Positions 26,484 to 35,884 are shown, counted from the stretch's first letter. The stretch: 64,000 nucleotides of DNA from CALMUP01 sp035327305 (GCA_035327305.1 DAOLDL010000002.1:62001-126000); one strand, 5' to 3'. Translations and numbers: made by a program. Notes: generated by a model from the sequence alone, not told the origin.

Positions 26484-27794
26484 CTACATTAACGCCGACA
26501 ATGCCTCTGTCTCCTCGATAAAAATAAAGGCGTCGTATCGCTCCGGTAATATTGTCGGGACATAATTCCCAGGGGCTTCATGTTCAGGATGATAAATCAC
26601 GCCGATGGCACGGTGACCAACGGGCGATTGCAGGACTTGCGGCGTTTCCTCGAACACAATCAACAAATCACCCGATCCGGCTTGGAATAACATATCTTCC
26701 AGACTGCCCGGCATGGCCGGCGGTATATTCATGGCTTCCCTCGCTCCACCCCACACACGCCCGGCAAACACTACGCCACGATGGGTTCCAAACCCAACGG
26801 CAAATGTATCTTGTCGCCCGATCGACTCCCGGGCAAGCTGACCGATATTTCTCTGTCCCCGATGAATCATAGCCGTGGCCCGGGCATCCCCGATATGTGT
26901 ATTGTGCGCCCATACAATTCCTTTGGCATCATTTCCATAATGATCAAGCAATCGATCCACCGTCTGGTAGAAATGATCAACTCGATGATTCCAGGAATCA
27001 GGCCCGCCTTGCGCCATTGCGCTAATGTGTTTTTCTCCATTTTTCACCACCCAGGCCATTTGCTTCATGTGCAAATAAACGCCGGCGTCCACATCCATTG
27101 TCTCTCGTTCGTTTTTCAACCATTGAACGACTTCTCGTACTGCATCACCACAAGACGGCATACCCATGCGCCGGGCCTGCGCATACATCATGATGTCCTG
27201 CATGTACGGATCAAAACAGCGATACTTGTCCTTTATCCATCCACTTGCATCATTGCCCATTAATGCCAACAATTTCGGCAACTCACGGATGGCATCCTCC
27301 TTGCCGTAAACATCAATTCCGTAAATACCCGCCATTTTATCGTCATCGCGCCCGGCATTCCATTCCCTTAGCCACTCGACCAGATCGGCGGTTTCCTCGT
27401 TTGCCCACATCCATACCGGCCAACGCCCGAAGGAGGACATTATTTCGCGCGCACTATTTCCCGAGTCGGGTTTGCGTTTTACATACTGGTTTAATTTGTG
27501 GATGGCGTTCCAATCGCCCTCAACCGCAATAAATGAGAATCCATGCGATTCAATCAAGGTGCGGCTGATTTCTCCCCGCCGGCGATAATACTCCGATGTC
27601 CCGTGACTTGATTCACCCAACAGGACTAAACGGCGATCCGCCATTTTCCGGTACAGAGTCGACAGACCGTGATCGAGTGGCGCTGACAATTCCTTGAGCG
27701 CCTCGACATATTCATTGGCGGTCGTGGTTTTGGCCGAAATGACCAAAAACAGAAGCGTAGATGCAATGAATGAACTTAGTATGTACCGACTCAT
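26484..27794 (-). CDS. erythromycin-esterase-like secreted hydrolase
   Basis: A 436-residue protein with a signal peptide (FIASTLLFLVISAKTTTA). The erythromycin esterase family pattern is clear: RLVLLGESSHGTSEYYRRRGEIS, VEGDWNAIHKLN, GIYGIDVYGKEDA, WAHNTHIGDARATAM and FGTHRGVVFAGR. Glu and His in the first motif and the two histidines in AHNTH are the residues assigned to water activation in the family. Members with signal peptides are common and need not act on macrolides; the natural substrate is unknown. It faces the same way as the ATPase operon but is separated from it by 90 bases. Confidence 0.88.
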   Translation of the reverse strand: MSRYILSSFIASTLLFLVISAKTTTANEYVEALKELSAPLDHGLSTLYRKMADRRLVLLGESSHGTSEYYRRRGEISRTLIESHGFSFIAVEGDWNAIHKLNQYVKRKPDSGNSAREIMSSFGRWPVWMWANEETADLVEWLREWNAGRDDDKMAGIYGIDVYGKEDAIRELPKLLALMGNDASGWIKDKYRCFDPYMQDIMMYAQARRMGMPSCGDAVREVVQWLKNERETMDVDAGVYLHMKQMAWVVKNGEKHISAMAQGGPDSWNHRVDHFYQTVDRLLDHYGNDAKGIVWAHNTHIGDARATAMIHRGQRNIGQLARESIGRQDTFAVGFGTHRGVVFAGRVWGGAREAMNIPPAMPGSLEDMLFQAGSGDLLIVFEETPQVLQSPVGHRAIGVIYHPEHEAPGNYVPTILPERYDAFIFIEETEALSALM

Positions 27795-27862
27795 TTTGTA
27801 TCCCCGGCTAAAAGATATTGGACACTTTCAACCGGAATATTACTCAATGAATAGAAAGCGAA

Positions 27863-29530
27863 TCACGTACTTTTTGCTGATTTAGCCCAATTATCCTTGA
27901 GCGTGGCGGTCCGATTGAAAACCGGACTTTCCGGGGAGTGGTCTTTTGAATCCGACGTAAAATACCCGATTCGTTCAAATTGATAGGATTTACCGGACTC
28001 GCACCCGGTGAGAGACGGTTCTATGCGCGCTTTCACTCTAGAACAGGAGGAAGGATTGAGATAATTGGTAAACGGCACCTGGTCACCGGTATCCGGTTCT
28101 TCAACTGTAAACAACCGATCATACAATCTTACATCCGCCACCGGTGCGGAAACCGGAACCCAATGTATCGTACCCTTGACCTTGATGTCAGCATCATGTG
28201 GCAACCAGGTGCAAACCAACTCGACCACATTGCCTTGTCCGTCTTTAATCACGTCTTTGCATGTAAGGTAGCCCGCATAGCGAATACGCACAGATTTTCC
28301 GGGCGCGAGCCGGAAATATTTTGGCGGTGGTTCCAACATGAAATCGTCCCGTTCGATAAGTATTTCCGGACCAAACGGGATGTCGCGATCACCGGCGGCC
28401 GGATCTTCGGGATTATTTACGGCACGTACGGATGCTGGCAGATCCGAAGCATTTTCAATACGAACTTTCAATGGATTAAATACCGCCATGCGCCGTTCCG
28501 CGGTTTTGTTCAACTGATCACGCACACAATGCTCCAGCAAAGCGACATCGGTCAGGCTTTCATACTTTGTGATGCCGATGATTTCACAAAACCGTCGAAT
28601 GGCTTCCGGCGGGTAGCCTCGTCTGCGCATACCGGAAATAGTCGGCATGCGCGGGTCATCCCATCCGGATACCAATCCTTCATTCACCAATTGGAGTAGT
28701 TTGCGTTTGCTCATCACCGTGTAGGTCAGATTAAGTCGGGCAAATTCAAATTGACGCGGACGGCAGGGCAATTCGAGTTGATCGACGACCCAATCGTAGA
28801 GCGGGCGATGAACCTCAAATTCAAGCGTACACAATGAATGCGTGACTCCTTCAAAGGCATCCTCCAATGGATGAGCAAAATCATACATGGGGTAAATACA
28901 CCAGGCGTCACCGGTGCGATAATGGTTTTCGCGCATGATCCGGTAAATTACCGGGTCGCGCAGATGCATATTAGGGGAAGCCATATCTATCTTTGCGCGA
29001 AGGCAAAGTGTGCCGTCTTCATATTCGCCGTTTCTCATCCGGTGGAACAAGTCCAGATTTTCGTCCGGAGTTCGATTGCGATAGGGACTTTCCTTGCCGG
29101 GTCGGGTCGGAACGCCACGGTAATCTTTCCAATCATCCGCGCTTAACTCGCACACGTAGGCCTTGCCTTTGCGAATCAGTTCTTCAGCCACTTGAAACAT
29201 TCGCTCAAAGTAATCTGCGGAAAAGTAAAAGTGATCGCCCCAGTCAAATCCGAGCCAGCGAACATCGGTCATTATTGATTCGACGTACTCCATGTTTTCC
29301 TTGGCCGGATTGGTGTCGTCCATTCGAAGATGGCAACGCCCATTGAACTCGTGTGCCATGCCAAAATCCAGACAGATGGCCTTGGCATGACCTATATGAA
29401 GATAACCATTGGGTTCGGGAGGAAAGCGCGTGACAACATTTCCATCGTTTTTACCGGATGCAACATCGGCGGCAATAATATCGCGAATAAAGTGCGACGG
29501 CTTTTCCTGTTCGAAATTCTCGTTGTTCAT
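27863..29530 (-). CDS. glnS: glutaminyl-tRNA synthetase
   Basis: A class I synthetase of 555 residues. PPEPNGYLHIGHAKAI contains the HIGH motif, MSKRKL is the KMSKS equivalent, and GWDDPRMPTISGMRRRGY and the C-terminal anticodon-binding beta barrels match GlnRS and not GluRS. It charges tRNA-Gln with glutamine and ATP. Possession of GlnRS means glutamine coding need not rely on the GatCAB route. The 5' leader can fold over the ribosome binding site (29534-29577). Confidence 0.96.
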   Translation of the reverse strand: MNNENFEQEKPSHFIRDIIAADVASGKNDGNVVTRFPPEPNGYLHIGHAKAICLDFGMAHEFNGRCHLRMDDTNPAKENMEYVESIMTDVRWLGFDWGDHFYFSADYFERMFQVAEELIRKGKAYVCELSADDWKDYRGVPTRPGKESPYRNRTPDENLDLFHRMRNGEYEDGTLCLRAKIDMASPNMHLRDPVIYRIMRENHYRTGDAWCIYPMYDFAHPLEDAFEGVTHSLCTLEFEVHRPLYDWVVDQLELPCRPRQFEFARLNLTYTVMSKRKLLQLVNEGLVSGWDDPRMPTISGMRRRGYPPEAIRRFCEIIGITKYESLTDVALLEHCVRDQLNKTAERRMAVFNPLKVRIENASDLPASVRAVNNPEDPAAGDRDIPFGPEILIERDDFMLEPPPKYFRLAPGKSVRIRYAGYLTCKDVIKDGQGNVVELVCTWLPHDADIKVKGTIHWVPVSAPVADVRLYDRLFTVEEPDTGDQVPFTNYLNPSSCSRVKARIEPSLTGCESGKSYQFERIGYFTSDSKDHSPESPVFNRTATLKDNWAKSAKST

Positions 29531-29533
29531 GGT

Positions 29534-29577
29534 GTTTTCCGAAAGTCGCTAGATATAGCTTAGCTGTTCGGGAAAAC
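29534..29577 (-). promoter_or_regulatory. leader hairpin covering the glnS ribosome binding site
   Basis: GTTTTCC (29534-29540) pairs with GGAAAAC (29571-29577), and GAA with TTC inside, one bulged base; a smaller inner stem is possible. The minus-strand GGAA used as ribosome binding site, eight bases before the ATG, falls in the stem. This could throttle translation; seen structure only. Confidence 0.35.
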
Positions 29578-29616
29578 AAGAACGAATCAGGCTGAATATT
29601 GAAAGGATCGGGTAAA

Positions 29617-30465
29617 TCACGGACTTGACCGGTCGGGATTGCCCCAAGGCCCGCCGCCCATGGCCCGCATGGAATTACGAAAAACGCTTTGGACTGACGT
29701 CAAGTCGATCACATCGCGAATATAGAGGGTAAACTGGGCCGCCTGATCGTCGTTGTAACCCAGGTCCTTTCCTATGCGAAACAGCTCACGATCACGCTCT
29801 GTTTCCAGGAGCGGACTTAATTCCCTCATATTGCGGCGCAATTCGCGGCCAATTTCCCTTCGCTGATCTGAAGGCAATTCCGCGTTCAATTGCTCCGTCA
29901 AAATCAGGGAGTCATGCAAAAGGGACATCATGCGTTGATGTTGTTCCGATTCCTGCTCACTCATTTGCGACTCATCGCGGAATAAGAAATGCGCGGCTCT
30001 GCGGGCAATTTCGTACCGCGCGGTCTGACGGGCGCGTTCGCGGCGCTCCATGATATCCTGATAACGTTCCGGGTCGTTTGCTTGCAGATTTGACAGCCAA
30101 TCCCTTCGATCTTCCGGCATCCAGGCCCGGATCGTGTCGGGAAGTCCAATACCGGCCGCATTGGCGCGCAACATTTCCAATTCTTCATCCTTGGCCCGCA
30201 ATCGGGCTTCCATATCTTCGATAATGACCTGGTAATCCGGAGTTTCCGAAGTTCGGATTGTCGGCATCTCTTCTGAAATTTGCGCCGCAGTTGCCGTCAC
30301 CAACTTTTGTTGCAATTCATTAAACTCTTTTTCGACTTCAGTGGCGGTATCATGCAAAACCCTGGCTTCAGACTTAACCCGTTGATTCTCCTGATAGAGG
30401 TAAAATGATGCCGAAGCGCCTCCGACAGCCATGACAAATAATAAAATAACAAGGGCATTTTTCAT
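29617..30465 (-). CDS. membrane-anchored coiled-coil protein of unknown function
   Basis: A 282-residue protein with one N-terminal hydrophobic segment (ALVILLFVMAVGGASASFYLY), then a charged heptad-like region (residues 25-110; EARVLHDTATEVEKEFNELQQKL) and a C-terminal helical half with many Arg, Glu and Gln (RDWLSNLQANDPERYQDIMERRERARQ). I do not recognise the family. The LQANDPERYQDI and MSEQESEQHQRMMSLL blocks resemble proteins of the PVC group with a periplasmic four-helix domain, but this is only an impression. It lies between glnS and the phosphohexomutase genes on the same strand. Confidence 0.6.
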   Translation of the reverse strand: MKNALVILLFVMAVGGASASFYLYQENQRVKSEARVLHDTATEVEKEFNELQQKLVTATAAQISEEMPTIRTSETPDYQVIIEDMEARLRAKDEELEMLRANAAGIGLPDTIRAWMPEDRRDWLSNLQANDPERYQDIMERRERARQTARYEIARRAAHFLFRDESQMSEQESEQHQRMMSLLHDSLILTEQLNAELPSDQRREIGRELRRNMRELSPLLETERDRELFRIGKDLGYNDDQAAQFTLYIRDVIDLTSVQSVFRNSMRAMGGGPWGNPDRSSP

Positions 30466-30527
30466 TGCATGATTTCTCCCGACGGTACTTCCCTATAACG
30501 TGAAGCGCCGGCATTTATTGTAACCGA

Positions 30528-31922
30528 TCAACGATTATTTTCGATGATTTCCGCTGTCAGTTTCGTGTACGAATCGACGATAGCCTTGGCGCTTTCCCGA
30601 CTTTCCGCCTCCGCGGTTATACGCATGACGGATTCCGTGTTCGATCGTCGAATGTGGACCCAGGAATGTTTTCCCAAATCCACAAACAAGCCGTCCAGCA
30701 TGTTAATTTTTGCCGGTTCATGTGTATGGCGTATGTGCCGGATAATTATGGGGGCCAATTCCGGACGAATGGCAACTTTTCCCCGGTAAATGCTGAACGA
30801 GGGCAAACTGCCTATTATTTCCGATACCGATTGATCACGCATGGCCAGCATCTCCAGAATAACCGCCATGCCGCTGAAACTATCCCGGCAGGGATGGATT
30901 TTGCTGATCATGATTCCGCCGATATTCTCACCGCCAACGACAGCGTCATTTTTAAGCATAGCCTCGGCGACATTGATTTCACCGATTCTTGTTCTGACAA
31001 CCTGGCAACCATATCGGGCGGCCACCACATCAACCGCCTTGCTGGTGGGCACGTTAATGCAAACAGTCCCTCGTTCATGTTTGTCCAGCACTTGCCAAAC
31101 GGCAAGAGCCAGTGTCAAGTCCTCGCCAATCGGCCTCCCCTTGTCATCTACCACGGCCAATCGGTCGCCGTCCGGATCCTGGGCAAACCCAATATCACAT
31201 CGATTTTCCTGCACAACCTGACTTAACCGGCCCAAATGTTGCGGCAAAGGTTCCGGCTCCCGCTCAAAACGTCCGGAAGGCGTATCAAATATCGGGTAAA
31301 TGTCACATCCCAGCATGGCATCCAGAAAAATCGGCGAATACAAGGCGCCTACGCCGTTTCCGCAATCGATGGCTACTTTAAGTTTCCTGCGTTTTACGGC
31401 TTGAGGGTTAATATAGGACAGAATTCGTTTGAAGTGATTTTCCGTCGGATACTTTTCGAACCGGACTTTTTTAATCAAAGTTTCCTCTACCAACGGGAAA
31501 TCCTGTTGATGATAAACATCGAACAATTCTTGAGCACGTGATTCAGAAATGAATAATCCGTTGGCCCCGATAAATTTCAATGCATTCCAATCCCCGGGAT
31601 TGTGGCTGGCGGTAATCGCGATGCCACCACGCGCACCGAGCGAAGGCACCAGCATCAACAATGTTGGTGTGGGGGCAATACCCGCGAGTATGGGTGTGCA
31701 ACCCACGCTTTGCAGACCGGCCACCACGGCTTGTTCAATCATCAATCCGGTTGGTCGGGTATCACGCCCGATTACGACCGGCCCCACCCCCACAAACGTT
31801 CCAAAGGCTTGGGCAAAAGAAGCGGCAAGCTGGGGGGTAAACGACACCCCCACCACACCACGCACACCGGATACCGCGACCTTTAGCGTTTCCTTGATAT
31901 TGATGGATTCTCCATTGCTCAT
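30528..31922 (-). CDS. glmM: alpha-D-phosphohexomutase (phosphoglucosamine mutase-like), catalytically intact
   Basis: The protein has 464 residues in four domains. The catalytic phosphoserine loop is TASHNP (Ser106), the magnesium loop is DPDGDR (249-254), the sugar-specificity loop is GGENIGG and the phosphate-binding loop is RRSNTESVMR. SHNPGDWNALKFIG is typical for phosphoglucosamine mutases of archaea and several bacteria, which convert glucosamine-6-P to glucosamine-1-P for peptidoglycan and LPS; phosphomannomutase activity is possible too. The ATG at 31922 is two bases behind the stop of the paralogue upstream; a longer in-frame start at 32048 lies inside that paralogue and is rejected. 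Confidence 0.85.
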   Translation of the reverse strand: MSNGESINIKETLKVAVSGVRGVVGVSFTPQLAASFAQAFGTFVGVGPVVIGRDTRPTGLMIEQAVVAGLQSVGCTPILAGIAPTPTLLMLVPSLGARGGIAITASHNPGDWNALKFIGANGLFISESRAQELFDVYHQQDFPLVEETLIKKVRFEKYPTENHFKRILSYINPQAVKRRKLKVAIDCGNGVGALYSPIFLDAMLGCDIYPIFDTPSGRFEREPEPLPQHLGRLSQVVQENRCDIGFAQDPDGDRLAVVDDKGRPIGEDLTLALAVWQVLDKHERGTVCINVPTSKAVDVVAARYGCQVVRTRIGEINVAEAMLKNDAVVGGENIGGIMISKIHPCRDSFSGMAVILEMLAMRDQSVSEIIGSLPSFSIYRGKVAIRPELAPIIIRHIRHTHEPAKINMLDGLFVDLGKHSWVHIRRSNTESVMRITAEAESRESAKAIVDSYTKLTAEIIENNR

Positions 31923-31924
31923 GG

Positions 31925-33280
31925 CTAAATAACCGATCCGATTAAACGCAACATCATTTCGACTCGTTTTTCGGCCAGCTCCCTGGATTCGGATTCGGAT
32001 ATGACACGGACAATTTGTTCCGTGTGTGATGCCCGGGCATGAACCCAACCGTCATTCCAGTTGATGCGCAATCCGTCGGTCATATCAAATCCGTCAACAT
32101 CACCGAATTCATAAAGCCGTTCCTTCAAGTGTTCTATTGCTCCGTAACCCTGGCGCGAACCGCAGGCGACGCTACGCTTGATAATGTGATACCGCGGCAA
32201 TGCGTTCAGAAGCTCGGAAAGAGGTTTGCCGCCGACAACCATAGCTTCCAGCACCAGGCCCATCATGAGAAATCCATCAAAGCCTCGATTAAATGCCGGA
32301 AGCATTGCGCTTCCACTACCTTCACCGCCAAGCACGCCCAGCTCATCTTCCAGCGCTGACACAATATAGGCTTGTCCCACCGGAGTCTTAACCAGCCGGC
32401 TGTTGTGTCGACGAACCACATCATCGATTGTCCGGGTGGTGCAGGAGTTTGTAACGACGACGCCCGGACTCCTGCTCAAAACATAGTCGGCAATAATGGC
32501 AAATGTATATTCCTCGCTGGTCGGTTCACCTGATTCCGAGACCATGGACATTCGCCCCATGTCACTGCTCAAGACAAATCCTACCTGCCCTTTCACATGC
32601 CGGATAAACGACGCCATTTGCAAAGCGCTACGCGGGCGCGGTTCGGCTTCCCGTGGAAGATAACCGGATGGTTGATCGTTAACGCCAATCAGATTGAAAC
32701 CCAACTGCCGGGCAAACGTGGTGATGTAGGGACAACCGGCCCCTCCCAGCGGATCAATCATTACGGTCAAATTCGCATTCTTTATCGCCTTTGCATCGAT
32801 ATGCGTGGCCAATGTTTCAAAATAGCGTTCATCAAATCCGGAAATTTCGGTGACACTGCCGATATTGTCCGATCGTTTGCGCAAAAAATCCCCGGCATGA
32901 AAAATATCAAGCACCGTTTCACCACCCACGGGCTCCAGAAAGGCGCCATCAGCGCCAATAAGGGAAAGCGAATTCCACCCCATCCCGTGATGACCTCCGG
33001 TGATCGATACTCCGCCGGACGCGCCATACGGTTGCACCGAGAATTGAAGCATGGGTGTGGGACAGATTCCCATATCCAGAACTTCGCACCCGCAACTGAT
33101 TAAACTTGAGGCCACCGCCGCATGCAACATGGGGCTGGAATAACGGGTATCGCGGGCCAGTAGAATACGACCACCATCCGTAAATGTTCCGAATGCGGCG
33201 GCATAATCCATGACATCACGGGGATTCAATGAATCGCCGACATATCCCCTCATGCCAAAACTGGCAAGTCGCAATGTCAT
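31925..33280 (-). CDS. phosphohexomutase paralogue lacking catalytic serine and metal loop (pseudoenzyme candidate)
   Basis: A 451-residue protein with the same four-domain plan as the next gene: SFGMRGYVGDS at the N-terminus, RDTRYSS, GICPTPMLQF and the phosphate loop RASHTEQIVR. The active-site loop TASHNP is replaced by TGGHHG (94-99), so the phosphoserine is gone, and the metal loop DxDGDR is replaced by SSDMGR (238-243). The sugar loop reads GGEGSGS. Phosphoryl transfer by the known mechanism is therefore improbable, while ligand binding could persist. It overlaps tatC by four bases and ends two bases before the intact mutase, so both are co-expressed, perhaps as a regulatory or scaffolding partner. 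Confidence 0.8.
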   Translation of the reverse strand: MTLRLASFGMRGYVGDSLNPRDVMDYAAAFGTFTDGGRILLARDTRYSSPMLHAAVASSLISCGCEVLDMGICPTPMLQFSVQPYGASGGVSITGGHHGMGWNSLSLIGADGAFLEPVGGETVLDIFHAGDFLRKRSDNIGSVTEISGFDERYFETLATHIDAKAIKNANLTVMIDPLGGAGCPYITTFARQLGFNLIGVNDQPSGYLPREAEPRPRSALQMASFIRHVKGQVGFVLSSDMGRMSMVSESGEPTSEEYTFAIIADYVLSRSPGVVVTNSCTTRTIDDVVRRHNSRLVKTPVGQAYIVSALEDELGVLGGEGSGSAMLPAFNRGFDGFLMMGLVLEAMVVGGKPLSELLNALPRYHIIKRSVACGSRQGYGAIEHLKERLYEFGDVDGFDMTDGLRINWNDGWVHARASHTEQIVRVISESESRELAEKRVEMMLRLIGSVI

Positions 33281-34107
33281 CCGTTACCCTCTTCGGTTTT
33301 CGTGGAACCGGTTATTTGGTCGGTTCCCTTATCCGCTGGATCACCCATGGTCTCTGTTTTCTTGCGGTCCCATGCCAGGACAATCCATATACAACCTTCA
33401 TACATCAAAACCAGAGGTAATGTCATCACGATCTGGGATACAACATCCGGCGGCGTCAGAATACAGGCGATGATCAAAGCTCCAACAACCGCGTGACGGC
33501 GATGTGTTCGAAGCCATTCGCCAGAGACGATACCCAATCGCCCCAGGATCAGAAGAATCATGGGAATTTCAAAAGCCAAACCAAACGCAATCAGAAGTTG
33601 GGTTGAAAACGTGACATAACTTGAGAGTGTCCACAGCGCGGATACACCCAACCAGTCATGAAGATAAAACATCGCGGCCAACGCAAACGGCAAGGTGTAA
33701 AAATAACCGACCATCACCCCGATGATAAAAAGTACAGCGCCCAAAATGCCGGCATTGCGGGCCAGTTGTTTCTCGCCGGGCTTCAGTGCGGGCATGATGA
33801 ATCGCCCGACAATAAAAACCAGCACCGGGGCGCTCATCAGAAATCCGCTCCAAAAGGCCATCCGCATCGCGGCAATAAACGCCCCGGAGACCTCCATGGA
33901 TTGAAGAAGGTGATCGGGATTTTGACTGACTGATTGCAGTGGACGCTTCAGAATTCCGAGAATCACCGGCGTTAGCGGAAAAGCGATGGCCATGCCCGCG
34001 GCCAAAACGGCGGCGCAATGAAGCAATGTGGTCCGGAGATCTTCCAGATGCTCCAGAAACGGCTTTACCAAGCCCGGCTCTTCTTTATTCCCTGGTTGAG
34101 TCATCAC
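33277..34107 (-). CDS. tatC: Sec-independent translocase subunit TatC
   Basis: A 276-residue inner-membrane protein with six helices. Landmarks are the N-terminal FLEHLEDLRTTLL, the periplasmic-loop region after the first helix, LLIAFGLAFEIPMILLILGRLGI and PPDVVSQIVMTLPLVLMYE. TatC binds twin-arginine signal peptides. The C-terminal tail is long and charged (KKTETMGDPADKGTDQ). The start (two ATGs in a row) lies inside tatA by 23 bases, and the end overlaps the next gene. Confidence 0.95.
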   Translation of the reverse strand: MMTQPGNKEEPGLVKPFLEHLEDLRTTLLHCAAVLAAGMAIAFPLTPVILGILKRPLQSVSQNPDHLLQSMEVSGAFIAAMRMAFWSGFLMSAPVLVFIVGRFIMPALKPGEKQLARNAGILGAVLFIIGVMVGYFYTLPFALAAMFYLHDWLGVSALWTLSSYVTFSTQLLIAFGLAFEIPMILLILGRLGIVSGEWLRTHRRHAVVGALIIACILTPPDVVSQIVMTLPLVLMYEGCIWIVLAWDRKKTETMGDPADKGTDQITGSTKTEEGNG

Positions 34108-34420
34108 GTTGGACGGCTTGAGAGCTTGGCTTAACTTCCACTTCTGCGTCCTTTACATCTTCCATTTTTTCAACCGTCTTAACCGACGTCTTTGACTTGG
34201 CGGAAGGTTTCTCATCATCGATATCCGCGCGCATGATTTCATCCGTAACCTCGCGGCTTGCCCGACGGAATGTCTCCATGGATTTGCCGATATTTCGCGC
34301 AATGGAGGGAAGATTCTTCGATCCGAACAAAAGAAGAAGCGCGAGCAGGATGAGAATTATCTCCCCGCCGCTCATGGATCCGCCGATAAATCCCATATGA
34401 TGTGAAATCGAATAGTTCAT
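34085..34420 (-). CDS. tatA: Sec-independent translocase subunit TatA/B
   Basis: A 111-residue protein: a short N-terminal stretch, one membrane helix (GGEIILILLALLLLFGSKNLPSIARNIGKSM, split here by the FGSKNLP hinge), an amphipathic helix and an acidic-basic tail. The FG-x-KNLP hinge is TatA/TatE-like. No separate tatB is in the window, so TatA may do both jobs. Start at 34420 is the longest; an ATG at 34393 would remove an N-terminal extension that is longer than usual. Confidence 0.9.
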   Translation of the reverse strand: MNYSISHHMGFIGGSMSGGEIILILLALLLLFGSKNLPSIARNIGKSMETFRRASREVTDEIMRADIDDEKPSAKSKTSVKTVEKMEDVKDAEVEVKPSSQAVQRDDSTRE

Positions 34421-34597
34421 TATGAATCAAACCGCCTCAAATCGCCATTTGGACATTATGCATTAATATTGAACGGATTCAAGATCGATGGATTCGGGAT
34501 TTTCCATATGCCTTGACCTGATATGTATGCTTTGGCAACCTGCCCCGACATGTACGTCACGACGATGGGACAAATATAAATAGAGAGGGATTGCATC

Positions 34598-35302
34598 ATG
34601 AAATCAAAGGAAAACATCATCATTTACTCTCTTCTCGCTCTATCCACCGCGTTGATTCTTTATTTATACAAGGCAACGGAAATCGAATATTTCCTTGAGT
34701 TATCCGGCACGCCTTTTGAAATCCTCGTTACGGTGTTTATTCTAGACCGGTTTTTTCGAGGGCGTGAGTCTCGCGAAAAACGGCGGCGCCTGACATACAT
34801 CAAAGGGTTTATGTTCCGTTCTGACATGCGCAAGGTCTTTATCGCGAACGTCAATGCGGTTCAAAAGCCGGCGTTGACCATATCCTTTGTTCGCGGCGCC
34901 TCCCTTGACGAGTTAAAGGAAAAAAGGAGTGAAGCGAACAATCAAATGACTTATCCCTCGCCGGAAGCGATGGAGAAAATCATCGATGAATACGTGAGAG
35001 CTGAATCGGTATGGAAACAATTCCTCGACCTCGCGCTGGCCAATGATTTCGAGGATGTGTTTAACGGCATGGTGTACATTCTTCACTTTATCCAGGACGT
35101 AAAACTATTCAAGGAACGGAATCCAAACGCGTTATTCATTCATGAAGCACAGAAAAATCCACACCTGATGCAAAAAGTGGACAAAATTCTCGGCGATGGA
35201 ATTCGTTCGTTTCTCGACTATGCAATTCAACTCAAGGAAAATCATCCCGAACTTTTCCAGGATGTATTTTCCGGATTTGAGGAAAATGAATTGGCGGCTT
35301 GA
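34598..35302 (+). CDS. two-helix membrane protein of unknown function
   Basis: A 234-residue protein. Residues 7-24 and 34-50 are hydrophobic (IIIYSLLALSTALILYLY and PFEILVTVFILDRFF), followed by a basic stretch (RGRESREKRRRL) that should lie in the cytoplasm and a long helical soluble part with NDFEDVFNGMVYILHFIQDVKLF. I do not recognise the family. A ribosome binding site AGAGAGGGA lies 10 bases before the ATG. It is transcribed alone, divergent from tatA and convergent with pal. Confidence 0.65.
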   Translation: MKSKENIIIYSLLALSTALILYLYKATEIEYFLELSGTPFEILVTVFILDRFFRGRESREKRRRLTYIKGFMFRSDMRKVFIANVNAVQKPALTISFVRGASLDELKEKRSEANNQMTYPSPEAMEKIIDEYVRAESVWKQFLDLALANDFEDVFNGMVYILHFIQDVKLFKERNPNALFIHEAQKNPHLMQKVDKILGDGIRSFLDYAIQLKENHPELFQDVFSGFEENELAA

Positions 35303-35320
35303 TCCGAATACACAATAAAA

Positions 35321-35344
35321 AGAGGCGCACCTGCGTGCGCCTCT
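35321..35344 (-). terminator. Rho-independent terminator of the tol-pal operon
   Basis: AGAGGCGCAC and GTGCGCCTCT pair perfectly over ten bases around a CTGC loop. On the minus strand it is followed by TTTTATT, so it ends transcription after pal; on the plus strand it could also stop the membrane protein gene. Confidence 0.85.
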
Positions 35345-35368
35345 ACATCAAAATCCATCTATTTGATT

Positions 35369-35884
35369 TTAATACAGGCTGAACGTAGCGCGACGATTCA
35401 GGCGCCAGGCCGATTCGTCATGACCGAAAGCCGCGGGTTTTTCTTCGCCGTAGCTGACGGTGCGTATCCGGTCCGCGGCAATGCCGAGACCGATCAGGTA
35501 AGCACGCACGGCCTGGGCGCGACGTTCTCCCAATGCCAGGTTGTATTCGTTACTGCCGCGCTCATCGCAATGTCCTTCGACAATCAAGCCAACACGTGGA
35601 TTGCCACGCATAAATTCAACGATGGCTTCCAATTTGGAACGCTCGCCGGATCCGACTTGCGCGCTGTCATATTCAAAATAAACAGGCTGAAACTGACTCG
35701 CCACGGCTTGAAGATCATCCGGGTTCATCAGACTTCCATATCCTGCCCCATCGATTGGACCAAGAGCGCCGAAATCACCGAATCCACCGGCGCCCGCACC
35801 AGCCTTGGGTTTCTTTTTGCACCCGGTCAAGCCGGATGAAACGACCAACGCAACCACTACCATTACCCACAGTACTTTACGCAT
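35369..35884 (-). CDS. pal: peptidoglycan-associated lipoprotein Pal
   Basis: A 171-residue outer-membrane lipoprotein. Signal peptide with lipobox SGLTGC, a glycine-rich linker (GAGAGGFGDFGALG), then the OmpA-like peptidoglycan-binding domain with PVYFEYDSAQVG, GLIVEGHCDERGSNEYNLALGERRA and SYGEEKPAAFGHDESAWRLNRR. The ATG at 35884 is chosen because it gives the lipoprotein signal. As last gene of tolQRAB-pal it links peptidoglycan to the outer membrane and, with Tol, helps constriction at division. Confidence 0.95.
   Translation of the reverse strand: MRKVLWVMVVVALVVSSGLTGCKKKPKAGAGAGGFGDFGALGPIDGAGYGSLMNPDDLQAVASQFQPVYFEYDSAQVGSGERSKLEAIVEFMRGNPRVGLIVEGHCDERGSNEYNLALGERRAQAVRAYLIGLGIAADRIRTVSYGEEKPAAFGHDESAWRLNRRATFSLY

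Noticed and set aside
26484..27794. A macrolide resistance gene
   Set aside because: Secreted members of this family are widespread in environmental bacteria without resistance context; no mobile element is near.
31923..32048. Longer start for the intact phosphohexomutase
   Set aside because: The extension lies inside the upstream paralogue, and the family N-terminus starts shortly after ATG 31922.
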